Counted from the stretch's first letter, positions 1 through 6,925 are shown. The stretch is DNA of 12,732 bases from Pseudomonadota bacterium (GCA_018660405.1 JABJKL010000178.1:1-12732), one strand, 5' to 3'. Numbers and translations are program-made. Notes: generated from the letters alone by a model not told the origin.

Positions 1-392
1 CGCGCGCGATTGTTGAAGCTGAGCAGACATTGACGGTATTGCAAGATTCTGAGGACTGGGAATCTGTTGCACTGAATGCTGGATATTCATTTACTGACTA
101 TATTGTCTCAAGAATTGACAACCCTAGCGTGGTGGATAATGAAATATTGGCGAGTGTTTTCCAGCTTGATAGGGCAGGTGTTGGGAAGTTCCATCAAATT
201 GGGTCATCTAATGGCGTCGCATTGGTCTATTTGAATGGTATTGGAGACGTAGCCTCAGATACCGTGGCGGAAGTCGTTCAGGATGATGTGCGGCAGGTGA
301 TTCGCTCCAGGTTTGGTCAGGGTCTTGTAAATGGTGTTATTGAAAGCGCTCGCGATCAAGCTGACCTAACGATAAACGAGGATTTGCTCTAA
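1..392 (+). CDS. ppiD: C-terminal end of a PpiD-like periplasmic peptidyl-prolyl isomerase (partial)
   Basis: The reading frame is open from the left edge (first whole codon at base 3) to a TAA at 390-392, so this is the last 130 or so residues of a longer protein. The visible part has no parvulin catalytic core. It does have the alternating pattern of a PpiD tail: a stretch about how many residues leave the last domain (FQLDRAGVGKFHQI), a strand-like segment (GVALVYLNGIG), then a long amphipathic helix that ends in ADLTINEDLL. PpiD is a membrane-anchored periplasmic chaperone of the SecYEG exit site, about 620 residues in E. coli. I infer the family from this C-terminal pattern only. A SurA-type or other parvulin-like foldase is the main alternative. 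The TTG at base 30 is internal and is not the true start. Confidence 0.55.
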   Translation, partial: RAIVEAEQTLTVLQDSEDWESVALNAGYSFTDYIVSRIDNPSVVDNEILASVFQLDRAGVGKFHQIGSSNGVALVYLNGIGDVASDTVAEVVQDDVRQVIRSRFGQGLVNGVIESARDQADLTINEDLL

Positions 393-538
393 ATTTGTAG
401 CTTCATCGTCAATAGCTTTGGCATCGCTAATATTACATAGAAGCTAAAAGTTATTGGTGAGGATTGACTCATCATCGGTATTTTTTTATCTCGCAAGGCA
501 GATTATCGATCGCAATGCGTGGTGTTCTTAATTATCTA

Positions 539-552
539 TAAAACGGGTTTTA
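539..552. repeat. Perfect 6-bp inverted repeat just before the pntA start
   Basis: TAAAAC (539-544) and GTTTTA (547-552) are exact reverse complements separated by two G residues. The repeat ends three bases before the pntA ATG at 556 and occupies the place where a ribosome binding site should lie; no AGGAG-like sequence is visible there. It could be an operator half-site pair. A two-base loop is too tight for a full RNA hairpin, so a fold would have to open one or two pairs. The rest of 393-555 holds no gene. A TTGACT at 464-469 is a possible -35 element, but the hexamer 17 bp downstream is poor. Confidence 0.35.
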
Positions 553-555
553 GTC

Positions 556-2097
556 ATGATTGTCGGTGTTCCTAAAGAAATATATAAAGGTGAGAAACGA
601 GTCGCAACGACTCCCGAGGCAGCCACTCAACTACAAAAGCTCGGGTTCGATGTTGTTGTCGAAACGGGTGCGGGTGAAGATGCGCGTTTTTTAGATTCTG
701 CTTATCAAGAAGCGGGTGTAACGATTGCTAAAGATGCTGCTGAGGTTTGGCAAAAAGCGGACATCGTACTTAAGGTGCGTGCTCCGAATGACGACGAAGT
801 CAATTTGGTTCGTAAGGGGCAAACCCTGGTCAGTTTCATCCAGCCTGCGCAGAATGAAGAATTAATGAAGGCTTTGGCAGGCCGCGGTGCGACGGTCATG
901 GCAATGGAGAGCGTGCCGCGCATCTCTCGTGCACAGAAAATGGATGCGCTCAGTTCGATGGCAAATATCGCTGGATATCGAGCTGTAGTTGAAGCCGCAC
1001 AGCATTTTGGACGCTTTTTTACCGGCCAAATTACTGCGGCCGGAAAAATACCACCTGCGAAGGTGCTGGTCATTGGAGCCGGTGTTGCTGGCCTTTCTGC
1101 GATCGGTGCTGCCAGCAGCATGGGCGCTATCGTAAGAGCTTTTGATACACGCCCGGAAGTTAAGGACCAGGTAGAAAGCCTAGGCGGCGAATTCCTAATG
1201 CTGGATTTTGAAGATGAAGACGGCAGCGGCGAAGGTGGTTACGCCAAGATTATGAGCGAAGAATTTATCGCAGCAGAAATGGCATGCTTTCGCGAACAGG
1301 CGAAAGAAATTGATATTGTCATCACTACTGCATTGATTCCCGGCCGGCCAGCGCCAGAGTTGTGGATGGAAGACATGGTTAAATCCATGAAAGAGGGCAG
1401 CGTGATTGTTGATTTGGCCGCTGAGAATGGCGGTAACTGCAAGCTAACAAAAGCAGGTGAGGTGATACGTAAGCATGGCGTTACGTTGATCGGTTATACC
1501 GATATGCCAAGTCGATTGCCGACTCAGTCCAGCCAGCTGTATGCAACCAATTTGCGTCACTTATTAACTGATTTGTGTCCTGAGAAAGACGGAAATATTG
1601 TTGTGGACATGGACGACGAAGTAATTCGTGGCACTACCGTGGTTAACGCGGGTGAAATCACCTGGCCACCTCCGCCACCGAAATTATCTGCACCACCCGC
1701 TGTGGCCAAACCCGCAGCAGAAGTTAAGGTGGAAGAAAAAGAAGAAAAGAAACCGAATGTCATTTTGGCATGGTTACCGATGGCGATTGGTGTACTGGCC
1801 ATGGCCGGTTTGGGCTCGGTTGCACCCGCGTCATTTATGTCGCACTTTACGGTCTTTGTGCTGGCATGTTTTATCGGTTATATGGTGATTTGGAGTGTTA
1901 AGCCTGCGCTGCATACGCCGCTGATGAGCGTTACCAACGCAATAAGCAGCATTATTATTATTGGTGCCTTACTACAGATTTCTTCCGATAATGAGTCGAT
2001 CGTATATCTTTCCGCGCTGGCAGTGTTTATTACCAGTATTAATATATTTGGCGGATTTGCCGTTACCCAGCGCATGCTGGCTATGTTTCGCAAATAA
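556..2097 (+). CDS. pntA: NAD(P) transhydrogenase subunit alpha PntA
   Basis: Alpha subunit of the proton-translocating transhydrogenase, which uses the proton-motive force to move hydride from NADH to NADP+. At 513 residues it matches the E. coli protein (about 510). The N-terminal soluble domain I (about 1-370) binds NAD(H): the dinucleotide loop GAGVAGL is at 174-180, with an acidic residue (D197 in RAFDTRPE) at the end of the next strand, as expected for NAD selectivity. RLPTQSSQLYATN (320-332) is also a family signature. A Pro-rich then Lys/Glu-rich linker (370-400, five Pro in a row) leads to about four membrane segments (about 404-505), including HTPLMSVTNAIS. The C-terminus, TQRMLAMFRK, is typical. 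The ATG at 556 gives the usual N-terminus (MIVGVPKE), although no clear Shine-Dalgarno sequence precedes it. pntB follows after 15 bp, so the two are co-transcribed. Confidence 0.97.
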   Translation: MIVGVPKEIYKGEKRVATTPEAATQLQKLGFDVVVETGAGEDARFLDSAYQEAGVTIAKDAAEVWQKADIVLKVRAPNDDEVNLVRKGQTLVSFIQPAQNEELMKALAGRGATVMAMESVPRISRAQKMDALSSMANIAGYRAVVEAAQHFGRFFTGQITAAGKIPPAKVLVIGAGVAGLSAIGAASSMGAIVRAFDTRPEVKDQVESLGGEFLMLDFEDEDGSGEGGYAKIMSEEFIAAEMACFREQAKEIDIVITTALIPGRPAPELWMEDMVKSMKEGSVIVDLAAENGGNCKLTKAGEVIRKHGVTLIGYTDMPSRLPTQSSQLYATNLRHLLTDLCPEKDGNIVVDMDDEVIRGTTVVNAGEITWPPPPPKLSAPPAVAKPAAEVKVEEKEEKKPNVILAWLPMAIGVLAMAGLGSVAPASFMSHFTVFVLACFIGYMVIWSVKPALHTPLMSVTNAISSIIIIGALLQISSDNESIVYLSALAVFITSINIFGGFAVTQRMLAMFRK

Positions 2098-2112
2098 AGG
2101 AGAAAGAGCGAT

Positions 2113-3516
2113 ATGTCAGCAAGTTTAATAAACATGGCTTATATAGGAGCCACTGTACTTTTTGTTTTGGCGCTTAGTGGTTTAAGTAACGAGGAATCCG
2201 CACGCCGTGGCAATCTCTACGGAATGCTCGGTATGGGTTTGGCCCTGCTGGTTACCATCTTTGGAGTAGTGGAGGATAACTTCAATATGATGCTGATCGG
2301 CCTTGTGGTCGGTGGCGGTATCGGTTGGATACTGGCCAAGCGAATAGCGATGACCCAAATGCCCGAACTGGTCGCGATTTTACACAGTCTGGTCGGTTTG
2401 GCCGCCGTGCTTGTCGGTTACGCCACGTTTGCTGATCATGATTTCGTTTTTAGTGGCGTTGAGAAGACCATCCATGATGTGGAAGTTTATATTGGTATTT
2501 TGATTGGTGCGCTGACGTTTTCTGGTTCAGTGATCGCTTTTCTCAAACTTAGCGCCAAGATTAGCGGTAAGCCGCTCATGTTACCTGCACGGCACTGGTT
2601 AAACCTGGGCCTGCTTGTTTTAGCCATTGTGTTTGGCAAACTATTTATCGAACAATCCGCTGCTGGCGGCGGTTTGGAGCCTTTAATCTGGATGACGGTT
2701 GTTGCCTTGATTTTTGGTGTGCATATGGTGATGGCCATAGGTGGAGCAGATATGCCCGTAGTGATATCCATGCTCAACAGTTATTCGGGTTGGGCGGCCG
2801 CAGCAACAGGCTTCATGCTGAGTAATGATTTGTTGATTGTTGTTGGCGCTTTGGTGGGTAGTAGCGGTGCCATTCTGAGTTACATTATGTGTCGTGCGAT
2901 GAACCGTAAATTTCTGGCGGTTATTGCAGGTGGCTTTGGTGGTGGTTCTACAAAATCTAGTGAAAATGCTGTTGATGCGGGCGAACAAGGCGAGGCCGTC
3001 TCGGTAGAAGCAGAGGAAGTCGCGCAGATGTTGATTGATTCCAAAGAAGTGATGATTTTGCCAGGCTACGGCATGGCGGTAGCTCAAGCACAGCACTCTG
3101 TGTATGAGCTGACCAAACGCTTAAAGGATAAAGGTGTTTGCGTGCGGTTCGGCATTCACCCCGTTGCCGGGCGGATGCCCGGCCATATGAACGTTTTGTT
3201 GGCTGAAGCCAAGGTACCCTATGACATCGTTTATGAAATGGATGAGATCAATGAGGATTTCCCCGATGTTGATGTATCAATTGTTATCGGCGCTAACGAT
3301 ATTGTTAACCCTTCAGCTCTAGATGATCCTGACAGTCCGATCGCCGGTATGCCAGTGCTCGAACCGTGGAAGGGTACAACGACCATCGTGCTTAAGCGTT
3401 CCATGGCAGTGGGGTATGCCGGGGTAGACAACCCATTATTCTATAAAGAGAATACTCGTATGTTATTTGGTGATGCCAAGGCAACGGTGGATGCAGTAGT
3501 TGCAGCACTCACTTAA
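2113..3516 (+). CDS. pntB: NAD(P) transhydrogenase subunit beta PntB
   Basis: Beta subunit of the proton-pumping transhydrogenase (467 residues; E. coli about 462). The N-terminal half is hydrophobic with about nine membrane segments. It carries the two polar residues known to matter for proton passage in E. coli, at the same numbers: H91 in MPELVAILHSLVG and N222 in SMLNSYSGWAAA. After a Glu-rich hinge (about 275-305), the soluble NADP(H)-binding domain III holds PGYGMAVAQAQ (about 317-327), the GIHPVAGRMPGHMNVLLAEA segment and the IVIGANDIVNP and LKRSMAVGYAG loops. The start is well supported: AAGGAG at 2097-2102 overlaps the pntA stop codon and lies 10 bases before the ATG. The gene ends just before a strong terminator. 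Nothing in the sequence suggests a defect. Confidence 0.97.
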   Translation: MSASLINMAYIGATVLFVLALSGLSNEESARRGNLYGMLGMGLALLVTIFGVVEDNFNMMLIGLVVGGGIGWILAKRIAMTQMPELVAILHSLVGLAAVLVGYATFADHDFVFSGVEKTIHDVEVYIGILIGALTFSGSVIAFLKLSAKISGKPLMLPARHWLNLGLLVLAIVFGKLFIEQSAAGGGLEPLIWMTVVALIFGVHMVMAIGGADMPVVISMLNSYSGWAAAATGFMLSNDLLIVVGALVGSSGAILSYIMCRAMNRKFLAVIAGGFGGGSTKSSENAVDAGEQGEAVSVEAEEVAQMLIDSKEVMILPGYGMAVAQAQHSVYELTKRLKDKGVCVRFGIHPVAGRMPGHMNVLLAEAKVPYDIVYEMDEINEDFPDVDVSIVIGANDIVNPSALDDPDSPIAGMPVLEPWKGTTTIVLKRSMAVGYAGVDNPLFYKENTRMLFGDAKATVDAVVAALT

Positions 3517-3541
3517 ATAACTGCCTGAGTATATGGATAAG

Positions 3542-3576
3542 AAAAGGCCACTGCGGTTAATTGCAGTGGCTTTTTT
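3542..3576. terminator. Bidirectional rho-independent terminator between pntB and the DHH gene
   Basis: The perfect 8-bp GC-rich stem GCCACTGC (3547-3554) and GCAGTGGC (3563-3570) encloses an 8-base loop and is followed by six T (3571-3576). On the other strand the same stem is followed by a CTTTT run from the A residues at 3542-3545. It therefore serves pntAB on the plus strand and, more weakly, the convergent cysC-sat-DHH operon. The DHH stop codon (3575-3577) lies inside the plus-strand T tract. Confidence 0.9.
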
Positions 3577-4531
3577 ATCGGTAGAAATTTGAGAACGTGG
3601 TAATAAATTTGTTTAGCTCAGCATTGTCCAGATCGTTAATGCCCGCAGCTGCTTTACGCCCACCACCAGTTGGAAACTGGCCGCAAATCTCGTCTGCACC
3701 CGTTTTATTGTTGAGCGGTGCACGAACGCTGACCAAATAGTTGCCGTTTGCTTTTTCGGTAAGTACCGCGTGTGCCAGTTCAGGTGACTGATTGGCCAAG
3801 TCGTTTCCGTACACGCCACTGATGCGCCTTGCCCAAGGAGCATCAGGCAATATAACAACTTTGGAGTTACGGTCTTGGTAATGTGCGGCCAGGCTCTCGG
3901 TGCAGGCAAAGTCGTCCCGGTATCCTGCCTCCAATTTTTGAAAGTTCTCAACATCCCCCTGTATAAAATCTTGCGGCGTGTGATATCTGGATGCAGTTTT
4001 GAAAAGAGCGCCCGGATGGAAGTGCAGATCGTCTAGTGATGCACCATATCCGTTGTAGTTTAGATAAGTGCCGAGAGTTTTATAGATTGTGCGGTTTTCT
4101 TCACTAAGTTGTGTTTTTTTGCCAAGGGCGTCGGCGGTTTTAAGTAAGTTATCGCCATAGCATCCCGTTATTGCCCATTCAATATAGCGGTTGCTCAGTT
4201 CTTGGTTGACTAGCAGGCTGGTGCAGACATTTGCCGTTGTATTAATGTTTGTGGTCAACAATGCGCTTTGTGGAATTTCCCCAGCAAAGTGGTGATCAAC
4301 ATAATGGATATGAACCCTTTTGTTGAGAAGCCTTGTCAGCGCATCTCGATTCTTGTCCAACGAAACATCCAGTACCGTGACAGAGTCACCTTCTTTGCCA
4401 TCTACTTGTTTCAGCAGGCTGATATCACGTTTAGCACCGGTGATGAGCCTGGCTTCGCAAGGATTGGTGAGGCGTAGCTGCACCAACGCGCAAATACCGT
4501 CAGCGTCACCGTTGAATACGTCGTAATGCAC
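3575..4531 (-). CDS. DHH/DHHA1-family phosphoesterase in a sulfate-activation operon (possible PAP phosphatase)
   Basis: A 318-residue protein with the two-domain layout of DHH-superfamily phosphoesterases. DHH domain: motif I is NGDADG (7-12), motif II is VLDVS with D55, and motif III is YVDHHF with DHH at 79-81. The DHHA1-like C-terminal domain carries GGGRKAAAG at 289-297. Two positions differ from the classic pattern: N7 replaces the first His of HxDxDG, and R292 replaces the His of GGGH. Relatives such as NrnA degrade very short RNAs, and some dephosphorylate PAP. The gene starts 15 bp after sat and is the last of cysC-sat-DHH, so I infer a role in clearing a nucleotide by-product of sulfate activation; the substrate is unproven. 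The start is GTG, fixed by a TGA five codons upstream in the same frame; AGGA lies only two bases away, so initiation may be weak or coupled to sat. It ends in the shared terminator. Confidence 0.8.
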   Translation of the reverse strand: MHYDVFNGDADGICALVQLRLTNPCEARLITGAKRDISLLKQVDGKEGDSVTVLDVSLDKNRDALTRLLNKRVHIHYVDHHFAGEIPQSALLTTNINTTANVCTSLLVNQELSNRYIEWAITGCYGDNLLKTADALGKKTQLSEENRTIYKTLGTYLNYNGYGASLDDLHFHPGALFKTASRYHTPQDFIQGDVENFQKLEAGYRDDFACTESLAAHYQDRNSKVVILPDAPWARRISGVYGNDLANQSPELAHAVLTEKANGNYLVSVRAPLNNKTGADEICGQFPTGGGRKAAAGINDLDNAELNKFITTFSNFYR

Positions 4532-4546
4532 AGTCCTAGGAATTAC

Positions 4547-5731
4547 TCATGCCTGAATTTGATAGTGGTCGATCAATATTTTAGCGACTTCAGGTCGGGA
4601 AAATTCAGGCGGTGGTGCAATACCTTCCGATAACATTTCCCGAACCCTGGTGCCAGAAAGCAAAACGAAGTCGTCTTTTTCATGGTCCGGTGCTTCGCGC
4701 ATCATCACGACTTTATTGAGCTTTTTAGACCATGCAGTGTGGTCTGCTTTGAATATTTCAATGTCCAGCACACCTTCAGGCAGCGTGTCGAAAATGGTTT
4801 GGGCATCGAACGCGCCATAATAATCCCCAACACCCGCGTGGTCACGCCCAACGATTAGGTGGCTTGCCCCCATGTTCTGGCGGAATACCGCATGCAGAAC
4901 CGCTTCTCTAGGACCTGCGTACAGCATATCGAAACCGTAGCCAGTGACCATTACCGAGTTTGCCGGAAAATAGACTTCGGCCATTTTTCGGATGCAAGCA
5001 TCGCGTACATCCGCAGGAATATCACCGGATTTAAGTTGACCAAGCAGCATATGAATGACACAGCCGTCAGCATCCAATCGCTCCATCGCTATGCGACAAA
5101 GCTCTTCGTGTGCCAAGTGCATGGGGTTACGAGTTTGGAATGCCACTACTTTCTGCCAGCCATTAGCCGAAATTTGCTCACGGATTTGAGTAGCGGTCCT
5201 AAAAGTGTCTGGAAAGTCTGTTTCAAAATAACTGTAATTTAAAACTTGAATATCGCCGCCTAAAAATACATTGCCGGCTTCCATAAAGGTTTTTGCACCA
5301 GGATGCTGGCGATCAGTTGTACCAAATATTTGTTCAGCCATTGTGGAGATTTGTGTATCGCTGGCTTCGTCAATACTGCTGATAGTCATTATCGCAAGTA
5401 AAGGATTACCTTCAACGTTAGGATCTTTAAGGGCGATTTGTTGGTCGATCGAGAGTCCATCAGCTGAATTTACGCGGTTTGCAACGGGAGTAGGCCAGAA
5501 CAGCCCAGCAGCCGTGGTCATGGATTTAGACACTGACAGGCAATCCGCCAGGCTCATATAACCAGTCAAGGGGTTGAAGTAGCCAGAGGCAAGCATGACG
5601 GCATTGCTTGCGGCTGCTGAGTCGACAATAATATTGCGTAGAGAAGTCGCCTCGGCGATTAACTGCGCACGTTCAGTATCGTCAGATATATAGAGTGTAT
5701 TGAATTCTTGCGAACCGTGGGGATTGATCAT
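4547..5731 (-). CDS. sat: Sulfate adenylyltransferase (ATP sulfurylase), homo-oligomeric Sat type
   Basis: Makes adenosine 5'-phosphosulfate (APS) and pyrophosphate from ATP and sulfate in the cytoplasm. With the ATG start the protein has 394 residues, normal for a stand-alone Sat with no fused APS kinase. The active-site motifs are present in order: FQTRNPMHLAHEE (about 198-209; the QxRNPxHxxH signature binds sulfate and ATP phosphates), LLGQLKSGD (the family usually has Pro where Gln stands), MLYAGPREA, and GRDHAGVGDYYG (295-306). This form is unrelated to the CysDN heterodimer of E. coli. I chose the ATG at 5731, which gives the family-like N-terminus MINPHGS; a GTG four codons upstream (5743) is possible, and neither start has a clear Shine-Dalgarno sequence. 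The gene follows cysC after about 115 bp, and that gap contains a tandem 11-bp repeat. Confidence 0.94.
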   Translation of the reverse strand: MINPHGSQEFNTLYISDDTERAQLIAEATSLRNIIVDSAAASNAVMLASGYFNPLTGYMSLADCLSVSKSMTTAAGLFWPTPVANRVNSADGLSIDQQIALKDPNVEGNPLLAIMTISSIDEASDTQISTMAEQIFGTTDRQHPGAKTFMEAGNVFLGGDIQVLNYSYFETDFPDTFRTATQIREQISANGWQKVVAFQTRNPMHLAHEELCRIAMERLDADGCVIHMLLGQLKSGDIPADVRDACIRKMAEVYFPANSVMVTGYGFDMLYAGPREAVLHAVFRQNMGASHLIVGRDHAGVGDYYGAFDAQTIFDTLPEGVLDIEIFKADHTAWSKKLNKVVMMREAPDHEKDDFVLLSGTRVREMLSEGIAPPPEFSRPEVAKILIDHYQIQA

Positions 5732-5748
5732 TTTGATTATCACTAAGG

Positions 5749-5778
5749 TGAGTGGTTGATTAATAGATGAGTGGTTGA
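5749..5778. repeat. Tandem 11-bp direct repeat upstream of sat
   Basis: TGAGTGGTTGA occurs at 5749-5759 and again at 5768-5778, start to start 19 bp. On the sat coding strand this reads as two copies of TCAACCACTCA, the nearer ending 17 bases before the ATG at 5731 and 5 bases before the alternative GTG at 5743. The 8-base spacer is AT-rich. It lies in the cysC-sat gap (5744-5846), which otherwise holds only a weak GGTGC/GCACC hairpin (5809-5825). The function is unknown; it could be a protein-binding site or a translation-control element. Confidence 0.45.
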
Positions 5779-5846
5779 AAAATGGTTATACAGCGACTTA
5801 TTTCAGGTGGTGCCAGCGCTGCACCCGCTGTTACACGAATGACGTT

Positions 5847-6467
5847 CTAGCCCAATTTCGGTAGCAAATTCAATTGCTCAAGTTTTGCAATAAGCACATC
5901 AACTTCCTGCTCAACAGATTGATGCTCGGTGTGCAAATGAATGTCTGGCTGTTTGGGGCTTTCGTAGGGTGAGTCTATGCCAGTAAAGTCGAGGATTTTA
6001 CCTTCTCGTGCTTTTTTATATAAGCCTTTGGGGTCGCGAGATTCGGCACATTCAAGTGAACAGTCGACATACACTTCCAGGAATGGCAGACCACCGGTTT
6101 GGTGCGCATCACGCACCATATTGCGATCTGATTCATATGGGCTAATAAAGCTGCTGAGTACCATTATACCGGCGTCGGCAAATAGTTTGGATACTTCGCC
6201 AACCCGGCGAATATTTTCCGTACGGTCATCGTGATCAAAACCGAGGTTTTTGTTAATGCCAAGCCGAATATTATCTCCATCGAGTCTGTACGATAGTTTG
6301 CCTCTGTTTGTAAGCGCATGTTCAAGCGCAATGGCGACCGTGCTTTTGCCACTACCAGATAAGCCGGTAAACCAAACAGTGCAACCTTTTTGGCCAAGGA
6401 ATTTTTCGCGTTGTCCACGGTTTACATCGCCTTTTTGCCAAGTAACGTTAGTCGCTTTGTTATTCAT
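5847..6467 (-). CDS. cysC: Adenylyl-sulfate (APS) kinase CysC
   Basis: Phosphorylates APS at the 3' position to give PAPS, the second step of sulfate activation. At 206 residues it is a normal stand-alone kinase (E. coli about 201). The Walker A loop GLSGSGKS is at 35-42 and is preceded by the strand CTVWFTG. LDGDNIRLGINKNLGF is the substrate-binding segment with the DGDN signature, followed by RTENIRRVGEVSKLF, SSFISPYESDRNMVR (lid and APS contacts), VYVDCSLECAESRDPKGLYKKA, and FTGIDSPYESPKQPDIHL. All the usual catalytic segments are intact. The start is ATG with no obvious Shine-Dalgarno sequence; a 13-bp palindrome overlaps it. It is the first gene of cysC-sat-DHH, and its likely promoter lies in the AT-rich gap upstream. 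The pathway assignment is firm; whether PAPS feeds cysteine synthesis or sulfation cannot be told here. Confidence 0.96.
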   Translation of the reverse strand: MNNKATNVTWQKGDVNRGQREKFLGQKGCTVWFTGLSGSGKSTVAIALEHALTNRGKLSYRLDGDNIRLGINKNLGFDHDDRTENIRRVGEVSKLFADAGIMVLSSFISPYESDRNMVRDAHQTGGLPFLEVYVDCSLECAESRDPKGLYKKAREGKILDFTGIDSPYESPKQPDIHLHTEHQSVEQEVDVLIAKLEQLNLLPKLG

Positions 6468-6478
6468 AGATAATCTAT
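6466..6478. repeat. 13-bp palindrome overlapping the cysC start codon
   Basis: ATAGAT (6466-6471) and ATCTAT (6473-6478) are exact reverse complements around one central A. The left arm includes two bases of the cysC ATG (complement of 6465-6467). The palindrome sits where the ribosome would bind. It could be an operator, or chance in AT-rich DNA. Confidence 0.3.
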
Positions 6479-6692
6479 TGAGATTCTTACTGGTGTTATG
6501 CGAAGAACATTTCAGCCAGGTAAAGTGCTATTGGTAATGCCGCTTATTTTACTGCGCCTTGATTTGAATCGTCTGGTAAAAATTCGATTTTGCATCCTAA
6601 ATTAATGCAGTACTCCAAGGGTACATAGGCTGACAATAGATTGTGATAACCGTGCTATATTTATTTTGCCCGGATTTTATAGATCTATACAA

Positions 6693-6721
6693 ATTATACA
6701 ACGCAATAATTTAGATGTATA
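6693..6721 (-). promoter_or_regulatory. Candidate sigma-70 promoter for the cysC-sat-DHH operon
   Basis: On the minus strand, a perfect -10 hexamer TATAAT (complement of 6693-6698) lies 17 bp downstream of TATACA (complement of 6716-6721), which matches four of six bases of the -35 consensus. The predicted transcript start is near 6686, giving a leader of about 219 bases before cysC. AT-rich DNA yields such matches by chance, so this is a candidate only; spacing and orientation are right. Confidence 0.35.
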
Positions 6722-6732
6722 AAAACAAACAA

Positions 6733-6741
6733 TTATCCACA
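6733..6741 (+). promoter_or_regulatory. Consensus DnaA-box sequence
   Basis: TTATCCACA is an exact match to the strongest DnaA box. I found no second perfect copy near it, and no dnaA, dnaN, mnmG or rep gene, so it does not mark a replication origin by itself. It lies just upstream of the candidate cysC promoter and beside a dyad. It may be a DnaA-responsive control site or coincidence. Confidence 0.35.
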
Positions 6742-6761
6742 CAATAAGTAATGTGTTATTG
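6742..6761. promoter_or_regulatory. 20-bp dyad upstream of the candidate cysC promoter (possible activator site)
   Basis: CAATAA (6742-6747) and TTATTG (6756-6761) are exact reverse complements separated by eight bases. Its centre lies about 65 bp upstream of the predicted cysC transcript start, where class I activators and LysR-type regulators often bind. CysB, the usual activator of sulfate genes, belongs to that family, but the site cannot be assigned from sequence alone. Confidence 0.3.
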
Positions 6762-6925
6762 ATCGATCACCTGTATCGGATTTCAGAGATCGTATAGTTC
6801 AGGACATTACACTGGTTGGTCCCCAATACATTTGATGGTACGCATAATGTAGCCGCTTTAAAATACACCAGGTTTTCTCAATATTTGGTTGACTGCGACA
6901 TAGCTTGCTTATTACGCTTCTCGCC

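Larger units (their letters stand above)
6468..6925. other. 458-bp divergent intergenic region between cysC and the lipoprotein gene
   Basis: I see no credible gene in this stretch on either strand. The segment of about 6650-6765 is visibly AT-rich. It holds a perfect 12-bp palindrome TATAGATCTATA (6678-6689), two TATACAA copies 9 bp apart (6686-6692 and 6695-6701), a minus-strand promoter candidate, a consensus DnaA-box sequence, a dyad, and GATCGATC (6761-6768). For the rightward lipoprotein gene I see only weak elements: TAAAAT at 6859-6864 without a well-spaced -35, and TTGACT at 6889-6894, which would place the transcript start at the ATG itself. Confidence 0.6.

Noticed and set aside
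450..487. Terminator for the PpiD-like gene ahead of the T run at 481-487
   Set aside because: The only stem (TGAG/CTCA) has four pairs and lies about a dozen bases from the T run, so it is too weak to call.
705..1121. Open frame of 138 codons on the minus strand inside pntA
   Set aside because: It is the shadow of a fully conserved gene and has low-complexity Ala/Ser/Thr composition with no ribosome binding site.
2683..3096. Open frame of 137 codons on the minus strand inside pntB
   Set aside because: It is antisense to conserved transhydrogenase coding sequence, and its His/Thr/Asn-rich product resembles no family.
5809..5825. GGTGC/GCACC hairpin after cysC as an attenuator or terminator
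   Set aside because: Five pairs with no adjacent T run on the minus strand; the nearest T run is about 25 bases away.
6650..6770. AT-rich DNA with a DnaA box and GATC sites as a possible replication origin
   Set aside because: There is only one perfect box, no cluster, and no dnaA, dnaN, mnmG, parAB or plasmid rep gene nearby. Neighbours are ordinary metabolic and envelope genes.
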